Shown piece by piece: positions 1 through 7,408 of a stretch of 12,918 bases of DNA. How positions within the stretch are numbered: the stretch's first letter is position 1; every line of letters starts with the position of its first letter. The notes under the pieces were generated by a model. The model searched no databases. It was not told where the DNA came from and saw only the letters and a list, made by a program, of their open reading frames with translations. The position numbers were made by a program, and so were the translations under genes. This stretch comes from Alphaproteobacteria bacterium (GTDB lineage: Bacteria; Pseudomonadota; Alphaproteobacteria; SMXP01): the NCBI GenBank assembly GCA_004356335.1, contig SMXP01000169.1:1-12918 (forward strand), read 5' to 3'.

Positions 1-71
1 GAGTCGGGCCGGTTCCCAACTTAACCCATAACATGTTGAATTATATAGACTATGTCCACATGAAGACGGCC

Positions 72-97
72 ATAGGGCGAATGCTGCAACGCCCTAT
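72..97. promoter_or_regulatory. Perfect 8-bp inverted repeat over a TATAAT hexamer
   Basis: The arms ATAGGGCG (72-79) and CGCCCTAT (90-97) are exact complements with a 10-nt spacer. The right arm runs into TATAAT at 95-100. A CTGCAA direct repeat at 84-89 and 107-112 adds to the structure. It lies about 90 bases upstream of the small membrane peptide gene. It could be an operator over a -10 box, or the tail of an upstream gene outside the window. No convincing -35 box sits 17 bases upstream, so a promoter call is weak. Confidence 0.3.
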
Positions 98-188
98 AAT
101 GTTGCGCTGCAATAACGAATTTAATGGGATTCGCCCTGGAAACACGTCAGACTCCCACTTCGTCTCAACGAGGAAAGGCAGCTACGCC

Positions 189-272
189 ATGGGCATTAAA
201 CAAGTCGCCACCACACTTGTGTTCAGTGCTGTCGTGGTATTCCTAGGCGCTGTAATCATCGGTGCTTTTTAG
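189..272 (+). CDS. Possible 27-residue single-pass membrane peptide
   Basis: I do not recognise this as a member of any family. It would encode 27 residues: a short polar start (MGIKQ), then about 20 hydrophobic residues (VATTLVFSAVVVFLGAVIIG) and a short tail, enough for one membrane helix. A purine-rich stretch, AGGAAAGG at 171-178, lies about 10 bases before the ATG and could be a ribosome binding site. The frame stays open upstream to position 33, giving 79 codons, but those residues look like random translation, so I chose the ATG at 189. A G+C-rich hairpin about 43 bases downstream could end its transcript. No neighbour suggests a role. It may be a real small protein or a chance hydrophobic frame. 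Confidence 0.4.
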   Translation: MGIKQVATTLVFSAVVVFLGAVIIGAF

Positions 273-315
273 GTCATAACAAAAATTAAATACCGACAAA
301 GCTCACAGAATTGTC

Positions 316-339
316 AAAGCCCGGCCCCCGCCGGGCTTT
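316..339. terminator. G+C-rich hairpin, likely bidirectional terminator
   Basis: AAAGCCCGGC (316-325) and GCCGGGCTTT (330-339) are perfect 10-bp complements around a CCCC loop. The stem ends in TTT on both strands, but no long T run follows (GGCTTTATGG on the plus side). It lies between the small plus-strand frame ending at 272 and the minus-strand metH unit ending at 488, so it could stop transcripts from both sides. Confidence 0.6.
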
Positions 340-365
340 GGCTTTATGGGGTGACCCCGGGAGCG

Positions 366-490
366 TAGAGCGCATTCAGGAAAAGCATGCCCCGGCGAAG
401 GCCGGGGTGGGCCCGGTTTTCCGTCCGAATGCGCGACAAAACAAAGACGTAGAGCACGTTAGCGATGCCATCTTTTGTCAACGTGCTTTA
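366..490 (-). repeat. Two-hairpin intergenic repeat, copy 1 (RIME-like)
   Basis: This is one of three related elements in the window. Read on the minus strand, hairpin A comes first: arms 480-490 and 450-460 (TAGAGCACGTT with one mismatch). A linker ending in TTTGTTTTGTC follows, then hairpin B: GAATGCGC (427-434) with GCGCATTC (370-377), and an inner stem of GGAAAA with TTTTCC. Copy 2 at 8100-8203 has the same order and much of the same sequence. The first three bases on the minus strand are TAA, the stop codon of the downstream metH gene. The apex of hairpin B carries an extra hairpin of about 22 nt. From memory the layout matches alphaproteobacterial RIME elements; I could not search for it. 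Confidence 0.85.
386..407. repeat. Small G+C-rich hairpin inserted in repeat copy 1
   Basis: CCCCGGC (390-396) and GCCGGGG (401-407) form a 7-bp stem closed by GAAG. Aligned with copies 2 and 3, this stretch of about 22 nt is extra: copy 2 goes straight from AAAAG into a segment matching GTGGGCCCGGTTTT at 407-420. The insertion point is at the tip of hairpin B. Hairpins of the CCCCGGCGAAGGCCGGGG type are, as I recall, common dispersed repeats in alphaproteobacteria, so this may be one repeat nested in another. Confidence 0.6.
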
Positions 491-3127
491 GTCCAAATTG
501 GCGGACAGCCACCTTTCCACTTCCGCCACCGTCATGTCTTTACGCCGAGCATAATCTTCCACCTGATCACGACCGATCTTGCCGACACCGAAATATTGGC
601 TGTCCGGATGGGAAAAATAGAAGCCGCTGACCGACGAGCCCGGCCACATGGCGTAACTTTCCGTGAGTTTCATGCCGGCATTTTCCTCCACTGCCAATAG
701 ATCCCATATTAATTTTTTCTCCGTGTGGTCGGGACAAGCGGGATAGCCGGGAGCGGGACGTATGCCGACATAGGTTTCGGCCATCAGCTGCTCATTGGAT
801 AAATTCTCATCGGGCGCGTAACCCCAGAATTCCTTACGCACTTGTTGGTGCAGCCGCTCGGCAAATGCCTCAGCCAACCGATCGGCCAGCGCCTTCACCA
901 TGATCGCCGAATAATCATCGTGGTGCTTCTTAAAACGCTCGGTAATGGCTTCCTCTCCATGACCTGTGGTAACGGCAAAGGCACCAATATGATCGGCAAT
1001 GCCCGTTTCCTTGGGCGCAACAAAGTCCGCCAGCGCTAAATTCGCTCGACCACTTGCTTTAACCATTTGCTGGCGCAAGCTACGAAGTATGACGCGAGTC
1101 TGCGTACGCGATTCATCGGTAAAAATTTCTATGTCGTCGTCATCCACCGTGTTGGCCGGCCACAGTCCAATCACACCGCGAGCCCTAAGCCATTTCTGTT
1201 CGACAAGCTGGTCGAGCATGCGGCGGGCATCGTCAAATAGTTGACGCGCGGCCTCGCCCACCGTCTCGTCGTCAAGAATATCGGGATACTTACCCGCCAA
1301 CTCCCAGGTTTGAAAAAACGGCGACCAGTCGATGCAATCGGCAAGTGCCGACAGGTCGAAATCGTCAAACACCTTCACGCCCAGAAGAGACGGTTTGGGC
1401 GGCTGGTATCCGGTCCACTGAATCGGGTGGCGATTGGCGCGCGCTTCGACCAGAGATAAGTGCTTGCGTTTGGACGAGGACGTAGCATAGCGCTCGGCGA
1501 TGGTTTTATACTCGCTGCGTATCTCCGCGATATAATCCGCGCGCAAGTCCTCGCTAATGAGTTTCAACGCCACACCAACCGCCCGCGACGCATCGGACAC
1601 ATAGATGGTCTGCCCTCTATTGTAATTGGGATCGATTTTGACCGCCGTGTGCGCTTTGCTCGTGGTCGCGCCACCGATGAGCAACGGCACCTGAAAATCT
1701 TGCCGCTCCATCTCCGCAGCCACATGGCACATTTCGTCAAGACTTGGGGTAATGAGCCCGCTCAGTCCGATGATGTCGACGTTTTCGGCACGCGCCGTAT
1801 CCAAAATCTTATTGGCCGGAACCATGACGCCCAGATCGAGCACCTCATAATTGTTACACTGCAAAACAACGCCAACGATATTCTTGCCGATATCGTGTAC
1901 GTCACCTTTTACGGTGGCGAGCAAAATCTTTGCCGCGGATTTTTGCGACTCAAGCCCGAGTTCTTTCCTTTCTTGTTCCATAAAAGGTTCAAGATATGCC
2001 ACCGCCTGTTTCATCACCCGCGCGCTTTTCACGACCTGGGGCAAAAACATTTTGCCCGAACCAAAAAGATCGCCAACCGTATTCATGCCATCCATTAGGG
2101 GGCCTTCGATAACATGAAGAGATCGCGCCATCTGCTGACGCGCTTGTTCGGTATCCTGTATTATGTAATCGGTAATGCCGTGCACCAGGGCGTGGCTTAA
2201 GCGCGTTGCCACGTCCGTCTCGCGCCACGTTAAATCCTGCTTCGCTCGGACACTGCCTGGGCCTTTGAATCGATCGGAAATGTCCAAAAGACGTTCCGTT
2301 GCATCGGGACGGCGATTGAGAATCACGTCTTCCGCAGCTTGGCGCAGCTCGGGCGAAATGTCGTCATATAGGGCAAGCTGTCCGGCATTGACGATACCCA
2401 TGTCGAGCCCGGCCCGAATGGCGTGGAAAAGAAACACCGAATGCATCGCCTCGCGCATGGCGTTATTGCCGCGGAAAGAGAACGAAATGTTCGACACGCC
2501 ACCCGACACGCTGACATGGGGCAATTTAGCCTTTATCTGCCGAACCGCATCGATGAAAGCCACGGCATAATTGTTGTGCTCCTCGATACCGGTGGCGACG
2601 GCGAAAATATTCGGATCAAAAATAATGTCCTGAGGCGGCAGGCCGACCTGCTCAGTGAGAATTTTGTAACACCGCTGGCAGATGTCAAACTTGCGCTCCG
2701 CCGTTTCGGCTTGACCGGTCTCGTCGAACGCCATGACAACGACCGCTGCACCGTAGCGCTTTACTTTTCGTGCTTGCTCGATAAAAGGCGCCTCGCCTTC
2801 CTTCAAGCTTATGGAATTGACAATAGATTTGCCCTGAACGCATTTGAGGCCCGCTTCAATAACCGACCATTTGGACGAGTCGATCATAATGGGCACCCGC
2901 GCTATGGCGGGCTCCGTGGCGATCAAGTTGAGAAACCGCACCATGGCAGCTTCCGAGTCGAGCATGGCCTCATCCATGTTGATATCGATGATTTGAGCGC
3001 CACTCTCCACCTGCTGCAAAGCCACCCGCAGCGCAGCGTCATAATCGCCATCCAAAATCAATTTCTTGAATTTGGCCGACCCCGTGACGTTTGTCCGCTC
3101 ACCAATATTTATGAATGTAGGCGTCAT
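488..3127 (-). CDS. metH: Cobalamin-dependent methionine synthase, C-terminal half (folate, B12 and activation domains)
   Basis: This protein of 879 residues carries all of MetH after the homocysteine domain. A pterin-binding domain starts at residue 5 (FINIGERTNVTGS). The B12 cap follows at about 300-390 and the Rossmann B12-binding domain at about 395-530. The cobalt-ligand motif DVHDIG is at 409-414, with H411 as lower ligand, and LSGLITPS is at 455-462. The SAM-dependent reactivation domain has RPAPGYPACP at 790-799 and LTESYAMWPG at 821-830. It resembles E. coli MetH closely along its whole length. It transfers methyl from 5-methyl-THF via cobalamin to homocysteine and needs the N-terminal partner encoded just upstream. 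Its ATG overlaps that gene's TGA as ATGA, with no clear Shine-Dalgarno sequence, so it is probably translated by coupling. Its TAA lies in repeat copy 1. Confidence 0.97.
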   Translation of the reverse strand: MTPTFINIGERTNVTGSAKFKKLILDGDYDAALRVALQQVESGAQIIDINMDEAMLDSEAAMVRFLNLIATEPAIARVPIMIDSSKWSVIEAGLKCVQGKSIVNSISLKEGEAPFIEQARKVKRYGAAVVVMAFDETGQAETAERKFDICQRCYKILTEQVGLPPQDIIFDPNIFAVATGIEEHNNYAVAFIDAVRQIKAKLPHVSVSGGVSNISFSFRGNNAMREAMHSVFLFHAIRAGLDMGIVNAGQLALYDDISPELRQAAEDVILNRRPDATERLLDISDRFKGPGSVRAKQDLTWRETDVATRLSHALVHGITDYIIQDTEQARQQMARSLHVIEGPLMDGMNTVGDLFGSGKMFLPQVVKSARVMKQAVAYLEPFMEQERKELGLESQKSAAKILLATVKGDVHDIGKNIVGVVLQCNNYEVLDLGVMVPANKILDTARAENVDIIGLSGLITPSLDEMCHVAAEMERQDFQVPLLIGGATTSKAHTAVKIDPNYNRGQTIYVSDASRAVGVALKLISEDLRADYIAEIRSEYKTIAERYATSSSKRKHLSLVEARANRHPIQWTGYQPPKPSLLGVKVFDDFDLSALADCIDWSPFFQTWELAGKYPDILDDETVGEAARQLFDDARRMLDQLVEQKWLRARGVIGLWPANTVDDDDIEIFTDESRTQTRVILRSLRQQMVKASGRANLALADFVAPKETGIADHIGAFAVTTGHGEEAITERFKKHHDDYSAIMVKALADRLAEAFAERLHQQVRKEFWGYAPDENLSNEQLMAETYVGIRPAPGYPACPDHTEKKLIWDLLAVEENAGMKLTESYAMWPGSSVSGFYFSHPDSQYFGVGKIGRDQVEDYARRKDMTVAEVERWLSANLD

Positions 3128-4191
3128 ATTTGTGCAACAAACGGTTCAAGTCCGGACAGACGTAGGCGCGGGGAAATCCGAGGTTTCGCACGGGTTGGCA
3201 CGCCATCGATCCGGCGGGCAAATTCGCGAATGTGATCGGGCGTGGTGCCGCAACACCCCCCGACAATATTGACCAGCCCCGAGCGCGCAAATTCTTCCAG
3301 CGTGTCGCCCATGGATTCGGGCGTCGCGTCATAGTCGCCGAATTCATTAGGCAGTCCCGCATTGGGGTGGGTGCTGACAAGCGTGTCGGCGACACCGCTC
3401 AATTCCTCTATATAAGGCCGCAAATCCTCCGCGCCCAACGCGCAATTGAGGCCAACGCTAAACGGCTGCACATGACACACCGAATACCAAAAAGCTTCGG
3501 CCGTTTGGCCGGAAAGCGTGCGGCCCGATTTATCGGTGATGGTACCCGATATCATGATCGGAAGTCGGAAATCCAATTCATCGAACGCTTGTTCGATGGC
3601 GAATAGCGCCGCCTTGGCATTGAGCGTATCGAAAATGGTCTCGACCAAAATCAAATCAACACCGCCCTCGACGAGGGCCAAAGTGGATTCCTTATAGGTC
3701 GCCCGCAAGTCGTCGAAATTGACATTGCGAAAACCAGGATCGTTTACCTTGGGCGACATCGAGGCGGTGCGATTGGTCGGTCCAAGAACTCCGGCCACCC
3801 ATCGCCGGCGGCTAGGTTGCTCTTGCTCCTCCTGATCGGCCACTTGTCGCGCAAGCCGTGCCCCTGCCAAGTTCAACTCATAAACCAAACTTTCCAAGCC
3901 GTAGTCCGATTGCGACATGGCGTTGGAGTTGAACGTGTTGGTTTCGATGATATCGGCGCCCGCATGAAGAAACGCCCGGTGTATATCGGCAATGATGTGC
4001 GGCTGCGTAAGCAACAAAAGATCGTTATTTCCCTTTAAGTCCTGGCAATGATCTTTAAACCGTTCACCGCGAAAATCCGCTTCATCGAGTTTGTGCGCCT
4101 GGATCATCGTTCCCATGGCGCCATCGAGCAAAAGAATGCGCTTGTGCGCTTCTTCCTCAAGTCGTTCTAATCTTTGTTGCCGCGTTGACAT
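3124..4191 (-). CDS. metH: Cobalamin-dependent methionine synthase, N-terminal half (homocysteine S-methyltransferase domain)
   Basis: These 355 residues form a zinc-dependent homocysteine S-methyltransferase barrel. LLDGAMGTMIQ is at 21-31, and the three zinc ligands are C250 (GLNCALG) and C313/C314 (GGCCGTTPDH). The protein ends shortly after RLSGLEP (344-350), the residues that lead into the folate domain in one-piece MetH. The split therefore falls in the interdomain linker and no conserved part is lost. I chose the ATG at 4191 because GAGGG lies about 8 bases upstream; the frame stays open to 4260 but would then overlap metF. It lies 35 bases after metF and overlaps the next gene by four bases. 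Alone it should bind and activate homocysteine; the methyl donor domains are on the other polypeptide. Split metH is, as I recall, known in Caulobacter. Confidence 0.96.
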   Translation of the reverse strand: MSTRQQRLERLEEEAHKRILLLDGAMGTMIQAHKLDEADFRGERFKDHCQDLKGNNDLLLLTQPHIIADIHRAFLHAGADIIETNTFNSNAMSQSDYGLESLVYELNLAGARLARQVADQEEQEQPSRRRWVAGVLGPTNRTASMSPKVNDPGFRNVNFDDLRATYKESTLALVEGGVDLILVETIFDTLNAKAALFAIEQAFDELDFRLPIMISGTITDKSGRTLSGQTAEAFWYSVCHVQPFSVGLNCALGAEDLRPYIEELSGVADTLVSTHPNAGLPNEFGDYDATPESMGDTLEEFARSGLVNIVGGCCGTTPDHIREFARRIDGVPTRAKPRISPRLRLSGLEPFVAQI

Positions 4192-4226
4192 GGAATGATC
4201 CCTCAATTCGTAATCTGGTGATGATG

Positions 4227-5111
4227 TTAGCTGTTGGGCCGAACACCGAGCACGTAGCACACCGCATAAGTCAAATCAGCCCGATTCAACGTATAAAAAT
4301 GAAATTGATCGAAGCCGTATTCGCGCAATGTGAGACATTGCTCTATGGCCACCGCACCCGCCACCATCTGTCGTGTCAGCGGATCTTTATCCAACCCGTC
4401 GAACAGATTTGACAACCAGTCGGGAATTGTGGCGCCGCAACCGGCGGCAAATCGTTTGATCCCTTTGAAGCTGTTAATCGGCATGATGCCGGGAATGATC
4501 GGTATGTCGAGCCCAGCCGCCATGACCTTGTCGCGATATCGCGCGATGATTTCACTATCAAACACGAATTGTGTGATGGCGCGGCTGGCACCCGCATCCA
4601 CTTTTTGTTTCAACAGCTCAATATCCGCTTCGAGCGACAGCGATTCAGGATGTTTTTCCGGATAAGTGCCGACGGAGACCTCGAAGTCGGCAATTCGTTT
4701 GACGCCCGCCGTCAAATCCGCGGCATTTTCGTAGCCCCCCGGAAACGGTACGTATTGTGTTCCCACACCTTCCGGCGGATCGCCGCGTAACGCCACAATA
4801 TGCCGGATACCGGCCTGCCAATAGGACCGGATCACGTCGTCCACCTCCTCACGTGTCGCCCCCACGCAGGTCAGATGTGCCGCCGCATTAAGACTGGTGT
4901 CATTTTGAATATACTTCACCGTCGCATGGGTACGTTCACGGGTGCTCCCCCCGGCACCATAGGTGACGGAGACGAAAGCCGGGCTTAGCGGTTCAAGCCG
5001 GTCAATCGCTGCCCGCAAAGCCTCCTCCATTTGTTCATTTTTGGGCGGGAAGAATTCAAAAGAAACCTTCACCGGCGCCGATTTATTGTCGTTGTGAAAA
5101 CCGATCGTCAT
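4227..5111 (-). CDS. metF: 5,10-methylenetetrahydrofolate reductase
   Basis: MetF reduces 5,10-methylene-THF to 5-methyl-THF with FAD, supplying the methyl donor for MetH. The 294 residues show the family's TIM-barrel marks: SFEFFPPK at 17-24 (E19 in the place of E. coli E28), VSVTYGAGGSTR at 48-59, LRGDPP at 108-113, QFVFD at 181-185, PGIMPI at 207-212 and FHFYTLNR at 270-277. The length fits bacterial MetF. I chose the ATG at 5111, whose ATGA overlaps the stop of the regulator gene upstream. An earlier in-frame start at 5168 would add 19 residues inside that gene and lacks family similarity. There is only a weak Shine-Dalgarno sequence, which suits coupled translation. It is the second gene of the methionine operon. 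Confidence 0.97.
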   Translation of the reverse strand: MTIGFHNDNKSAPVKVSFEFFPPKNEQMEEALRAAIDRLEPLSPAFVSVTYGAGGSTRERTHATVKYIQNDTSLNAAAHLTCVGATREEVDDVIRSYWQAGIRHIVALRGDPPEGVGTQYVPFPGGYENAADLTAGVKRIADFEVSVGTYPEKHPESLSLEADIELLKQKVDAGASRAITQFVFDSEIIARYRDKVMAAGLDIPIIPGIMPINSFKGIKRFAAGCGATIPDWLSNLFDGLDKDPLTRQMVAGAVAIEQCLTLREYGFDQFHFYTLNRADLTYAVCYVLGVRPNS

Positions 5112-6142
5112 TGCGCCGCGTCCAGTCGACTCTTTTGCGCGCCCAGCGCTGGGCGGCTTGCGAGCCACAATTTCACCGTCAATTTGTTCTCGGCTTTATT
5201 TTTGTCCGGCGACAGCTCCCGCTCGTCCGTCAGTAATAGGCCGGCACCCTTAAGCCAGGATTGCACTTCTCCGTCACCAAATCCGAGGCGTCTGTGAGCG
5301 TGTTCAGTGCGCAAAAATTCCAATTCGTGAGGCGTGAAATCGACAATCAAAAGATGCCCACCGCGTCTTAAAAGACGCGCCGCTTCCTGAACCGCCTCGT
5401 CTGGATTTGCCAAGAAATGAAGCACATGATGGATGGTGACGAGATCGGTGCATTCGTCCGGAAAAGGTAACGAAAAAATGTCCCCATGACGCACATGACA
5501 ATTATCTGTTTTCGATGTCTCAAGGTTCGACCGCGCCACTGCCAGCATCTCTCGACTGGAATCCACACCGATTCCGCGATCCACATGACAACTAAGCACT
5601 TGTAATACCCGTCCGGTTCCGGTGCCCAGATCGATCAGTTCGCGGACCGGCAAGTCGGCAACCATGTCGACCATGGCCAACTCAACTTCGTCTTCCGCCA
5701 ATTGCAAGGCCCGAATGCGGTCCCACTCTTGTGCGTTGGCTCGAAAATAGACGGCGGCCGCCTCACTGCGTGCTTTCTTGATGGTTTCAAGTCGGGCCAA
5801 GTCACGCCCGATCACCGCATCATCGTGAGGTATCAGCTTCACAATGAGCTCCGCCAATGCCGCATTGTCGGGCATTTGGCGCGGCCCCGGAGGCGACATA
5901 AAGAGCCGACGATCGGCGAGCCGGTAAAACGCCCAAGTACCTTCCGGAAATCGTTCAACAAGGCCGGCTTCCGTCAGCAATCTCAAATGTCGGCTGACCC
6001 GCGGCTGGCTTTGCCCCAAGATCTGAGTGAGCTCGGTCACGGTCAGCTCATTGCCGGCCAACAGCCGCAATAGCCGAAGGCGCGTGGATTCGCCTGCGGC
6101 CCGGAGGCCGGAAATCAAGATGTCGAGCGGCGCATCCGCCAT
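5108..6142 (-). CDS. ArsR-family regulator fused to a SAM-dependent methyltransferase domain
   Basis: The protein has 344 residues. Residues about 5-78 are a winged helix of the ArsR type, with the recognition-helix region QPRVSRHLRLLTEAGLVER at 46-64. The metal-binding ELCVC motif of arsenic and zinc sensors is missing. Residues about 155-310 are a class I methyltransferase fold: motif I LIDLGTGTGR (169-178), acidic strand GIGVDSS (190-196), and a later strand GGHLLIVDF (261-269). As first gene of an operon with metF and metH it probably controls methionine or one-carbon metabolism. Regulators called SahR are, as I recall, ArsR proteins that respond to S-adenosylhomocysteine, and this could be a relative (inference). 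The ATG at 6142 was preferred; a TTG at 6202 would add 20 residues upstream of the helix. Whether the domain still methylates anything cannot be told from sequence. Confidence 0.88.
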   Translation of the reverse strand: MADAPLDILISGLRAAGESTRLRLLRLLAGNELTVTELTQILGQSQPRVSRHLRLLTEAGLVERFPEGTWAFYRLADRRLFMSPPGPRQMPDNAALAELIVKLIPHDDAVIGRDLARLETIKKARSEAAAVYFRANAQEWDRIRALQLAEDEVELAMVDMVADLPVRELIDLGTGTGRVLQVLSCHVDRGIGVDSSREMLAVARSNLETSKTDNCHVRHGDIFSLPFPDECTDLVTIHHVLHFLANPDEAVQEAARLLRRGGHLLIVDFTPHELEFLRTEHAHRRLGFGDGEVQSWLKGAGLLLTDERELSPDKNKAENKLTVKLWLASRPALGAQKSRLDAAQ

Positions 6143-6214
6143 AGTGTTTTTTTGCCTATTCGAGCCAATCCGCCGGTTTTCAAACTTGTCACGGGACGGC
6201 AAAGAATTTTGGTC

Positions 6215-6242
6215 AACTACATAAACATATCTTTATGTAGTT
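6215..6242 (-). promoter_or_regulatory. 28-bp perfect palindrome, likely operator of the methionine operon
   Basis: AACTACATAAA (6215-6225) and TTTATGTAGTT (6232-6242) are perfect 11-bp complements with a CATATC spacer. A further AACTA at 6247-6251 pairs with the TAGTT at 6238-6242, so the half-site recurs a third time. The palindrome lies 73 bases before the start of the ArsR/methyltransferase gene. On the minus strand a weak promoter can be drawn with -35 TTGCAT (6248-6243), a 17-base gap and -10 TTTATG (6225-6220). The palindrome would cover the spacer and -10, as for a repressor site. Long A+T-rich palindromes suit dimeric ArsR-type proteins; the link to this regulator is inference from position. 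Confidence 0.6.
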
Positions 6243-6305
6243 ATGCAACTAATCTTTGGGTGGTGAGGCGCCAAAAGCAGCCCTTAGCGGTAATTTTCGC
6301 GACTT

Positions 6306-6349
6306 TTGAGCAACAGGTGGCTCAATTTTGGTGAAACCCCGCAGGGGTT
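6306..6349. other. Two small hairpins in the divergent region between the regulator and mlaA
   Basis: The 412-base gap from 6143 to 6554 holds no gene I can support. Besides the palindrome at 6215-6242 it has TTGAGC (6306-6311) with GCTCAA (6320-6325), and AACCCC (6335-6340) with GGGGTT (6344-6349) around a GCA loop. Neither has a T run after it on either strand. They could lie in a leader RNA of the minus-strand operon if transcription begins near 6400, or be protein-binding sites. I could not fit them to the SAM-I, SAM-II or SAH riboswitch consensus. I see no defensible plus-strand promoter for mlaA. Confidence 0.3.
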
Positions 6350-6554
6350 ACTGGCTGTGATTTGTTGGCTATGCTAGCAATGTTAATCTTTTCCGGTTAA
6401 CTGTTTTGAAGCGTAGATTAGGCTTTAATAGACATGTAGTTCCGCGTTGGGGGGGCTGCGACAATCTCCAGACGTCATCTACTGTTGGGTAATACTCAAG
6501 AATGATCACACCGGCATTTTTTCCAATTCCGCTGGCGCGCGAGGTGACCCTTCC

Positions 6555-7310
6555 ATGAAGGCTCTTTTTCGCGTGATCGGTCTGCTCTTGATGGCGGTAA
6601 TGCTCACGTTGGGAGGGTGCGCCACGTCTCCCACATCTGGTGACGGCGGCCTTGAGGACGGCACCAACGACCCATGGGAGCCGATGAACCGCAGGCTATT
6701 CAAAATCAATCAGGGCATCGATAAGGCGATAATTAAGCCGGCGGCACAGGGCTATGGAAAGCTACCGAGAAATACCAGGAATTCACTGCGCAATGTGGTG
6801 CGCAATCTGCGCGAGCCGGTCGTATTCGCAAATGATGTGCTGCAAGCCAAACCGATTACGGCGACCAAAACGGCCGCCCGATTTGTGCTTAATTCGACTT
6901 TCGGCCTGGCGGGCCTGATGGATGTGGCGACACAAATGGGTCTTGAATGGCACTCGGAGGATTTCGGACAAACCCTCGGCGTATGGGGCGTGCCGGAAGG
7001 ACCTTATTTCTATGCACCCATATTGGGCCCGTTACCGCCCCGCGATCTCGTCGGCTATGTGGTCGATATTATAACCAATCCATTATTCTGGGTCGGTGAA
7101 CCGGCCGCTGGTTACGTGCAGACAGGACGGATGCTTATCGACGGTATTGACGACCGGGAGCGGGTTTTAAATACACTGGACAATCTGGAAGAAACGTCGA
7201 TCGATTTCTACGCAACTATTCGTAGTCTCTATCGACAGAATCGAAATTTCTTGATTCGAGACGGGGAAGACGAATTTGAGAATTTGCCTGATTTCGATCA
7301 GTTTCAATAG
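6555..7310 (+). CDS. mlaA: MlaA (VacJ) outer-membrane lipoprotein
   Basis: MlaA sits in the outer membrane and removes misplaced phospholipid from the outer leaflet, passing it to periplasmic MlaC. The 251 residues begin with a lipoprotein signal (K2, R6, a hydrophobic stretch 7-19) and a lipobox LGGC ending at C22. Alanine follows, which favours outer-membrane sorting. Family marks are NDPWEPMNRRLFKIN (38-52), NSTFGLAGLMD (113-123), DFGQTLGVWG (136-145) and GPYFYAPILGPLPPRD (149-164). I chose the ATG at 6555 because GAGGTGA at 6541-6547 lies seven bases before it; the frame opens earlier at 6447, but that would bury the signal peptide. The acidic tail (GEDEFENLPDFDQFQ) is a minor feature. 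mlaC follows on the same strand about 100 bases later. Confidence 0.95.
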   Translation: MKALFRVIGLLLMAVMLTLGGCATSPTSGDGGLEDGTNDPWEPMNRRLFKINQGIDKAIIKPAAQGYGKLPRNTRNSLRNVVRNLREPVVFANDVLQAKPITATKTAARFVLNSTFGLAGLMDVATQMGLEWHSEDFGQTLGVWGVPEGPYFYAPILGPLPPRDLVGYVVDIITNPLFWVGEPAAGYVQTGRMLIDGIDDRERVLNTLDNLEETSIDFYATIRSLYRQNRNFLIRDGEDEFENLPDFDQFQ

Positions 7311-7408
7311 CGGAAATTGCCGAAATATGGCGGCAAAATCTCCTAAATTTGGACATTATTAAGGGGTAGTTTAGTTTGTTGTTGAGATGGAAGTTGGGAT
7401 CAGAAGAT

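Noticed and set aside
33..188. Upstream extension of the 27-residue peptide to 79 residues
   Set aside because: The added residues have no recognisable composition or motif and the frame crosses the palindrome at 72-97; the internal ATG has the better ribosome site.
3124..3127. metH split as a sequencing frameshift
   Set aside because: The junction is an exact ATGA start/stop overlap placed in the domain linker, the same type of overlap as regulator/metF, and split metH is known in alphaproteobacteria; kept only as a point to check.
2423..3235. Plus-strand open frame of 270 codons
   Set aside because: It lies wholly antisense to the two metH genes, whose conserved motifs are unmistakable; its translation shows no domain.
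6143..6554. SAM or SAH riboswitch in the leader of the methionine operon
   Set aside because: The hairpins at 6306-6349 do not match the core sequences of SAM-I, SAM-II or SAH aptamers as I know them; a covariance-model scan would settle it.
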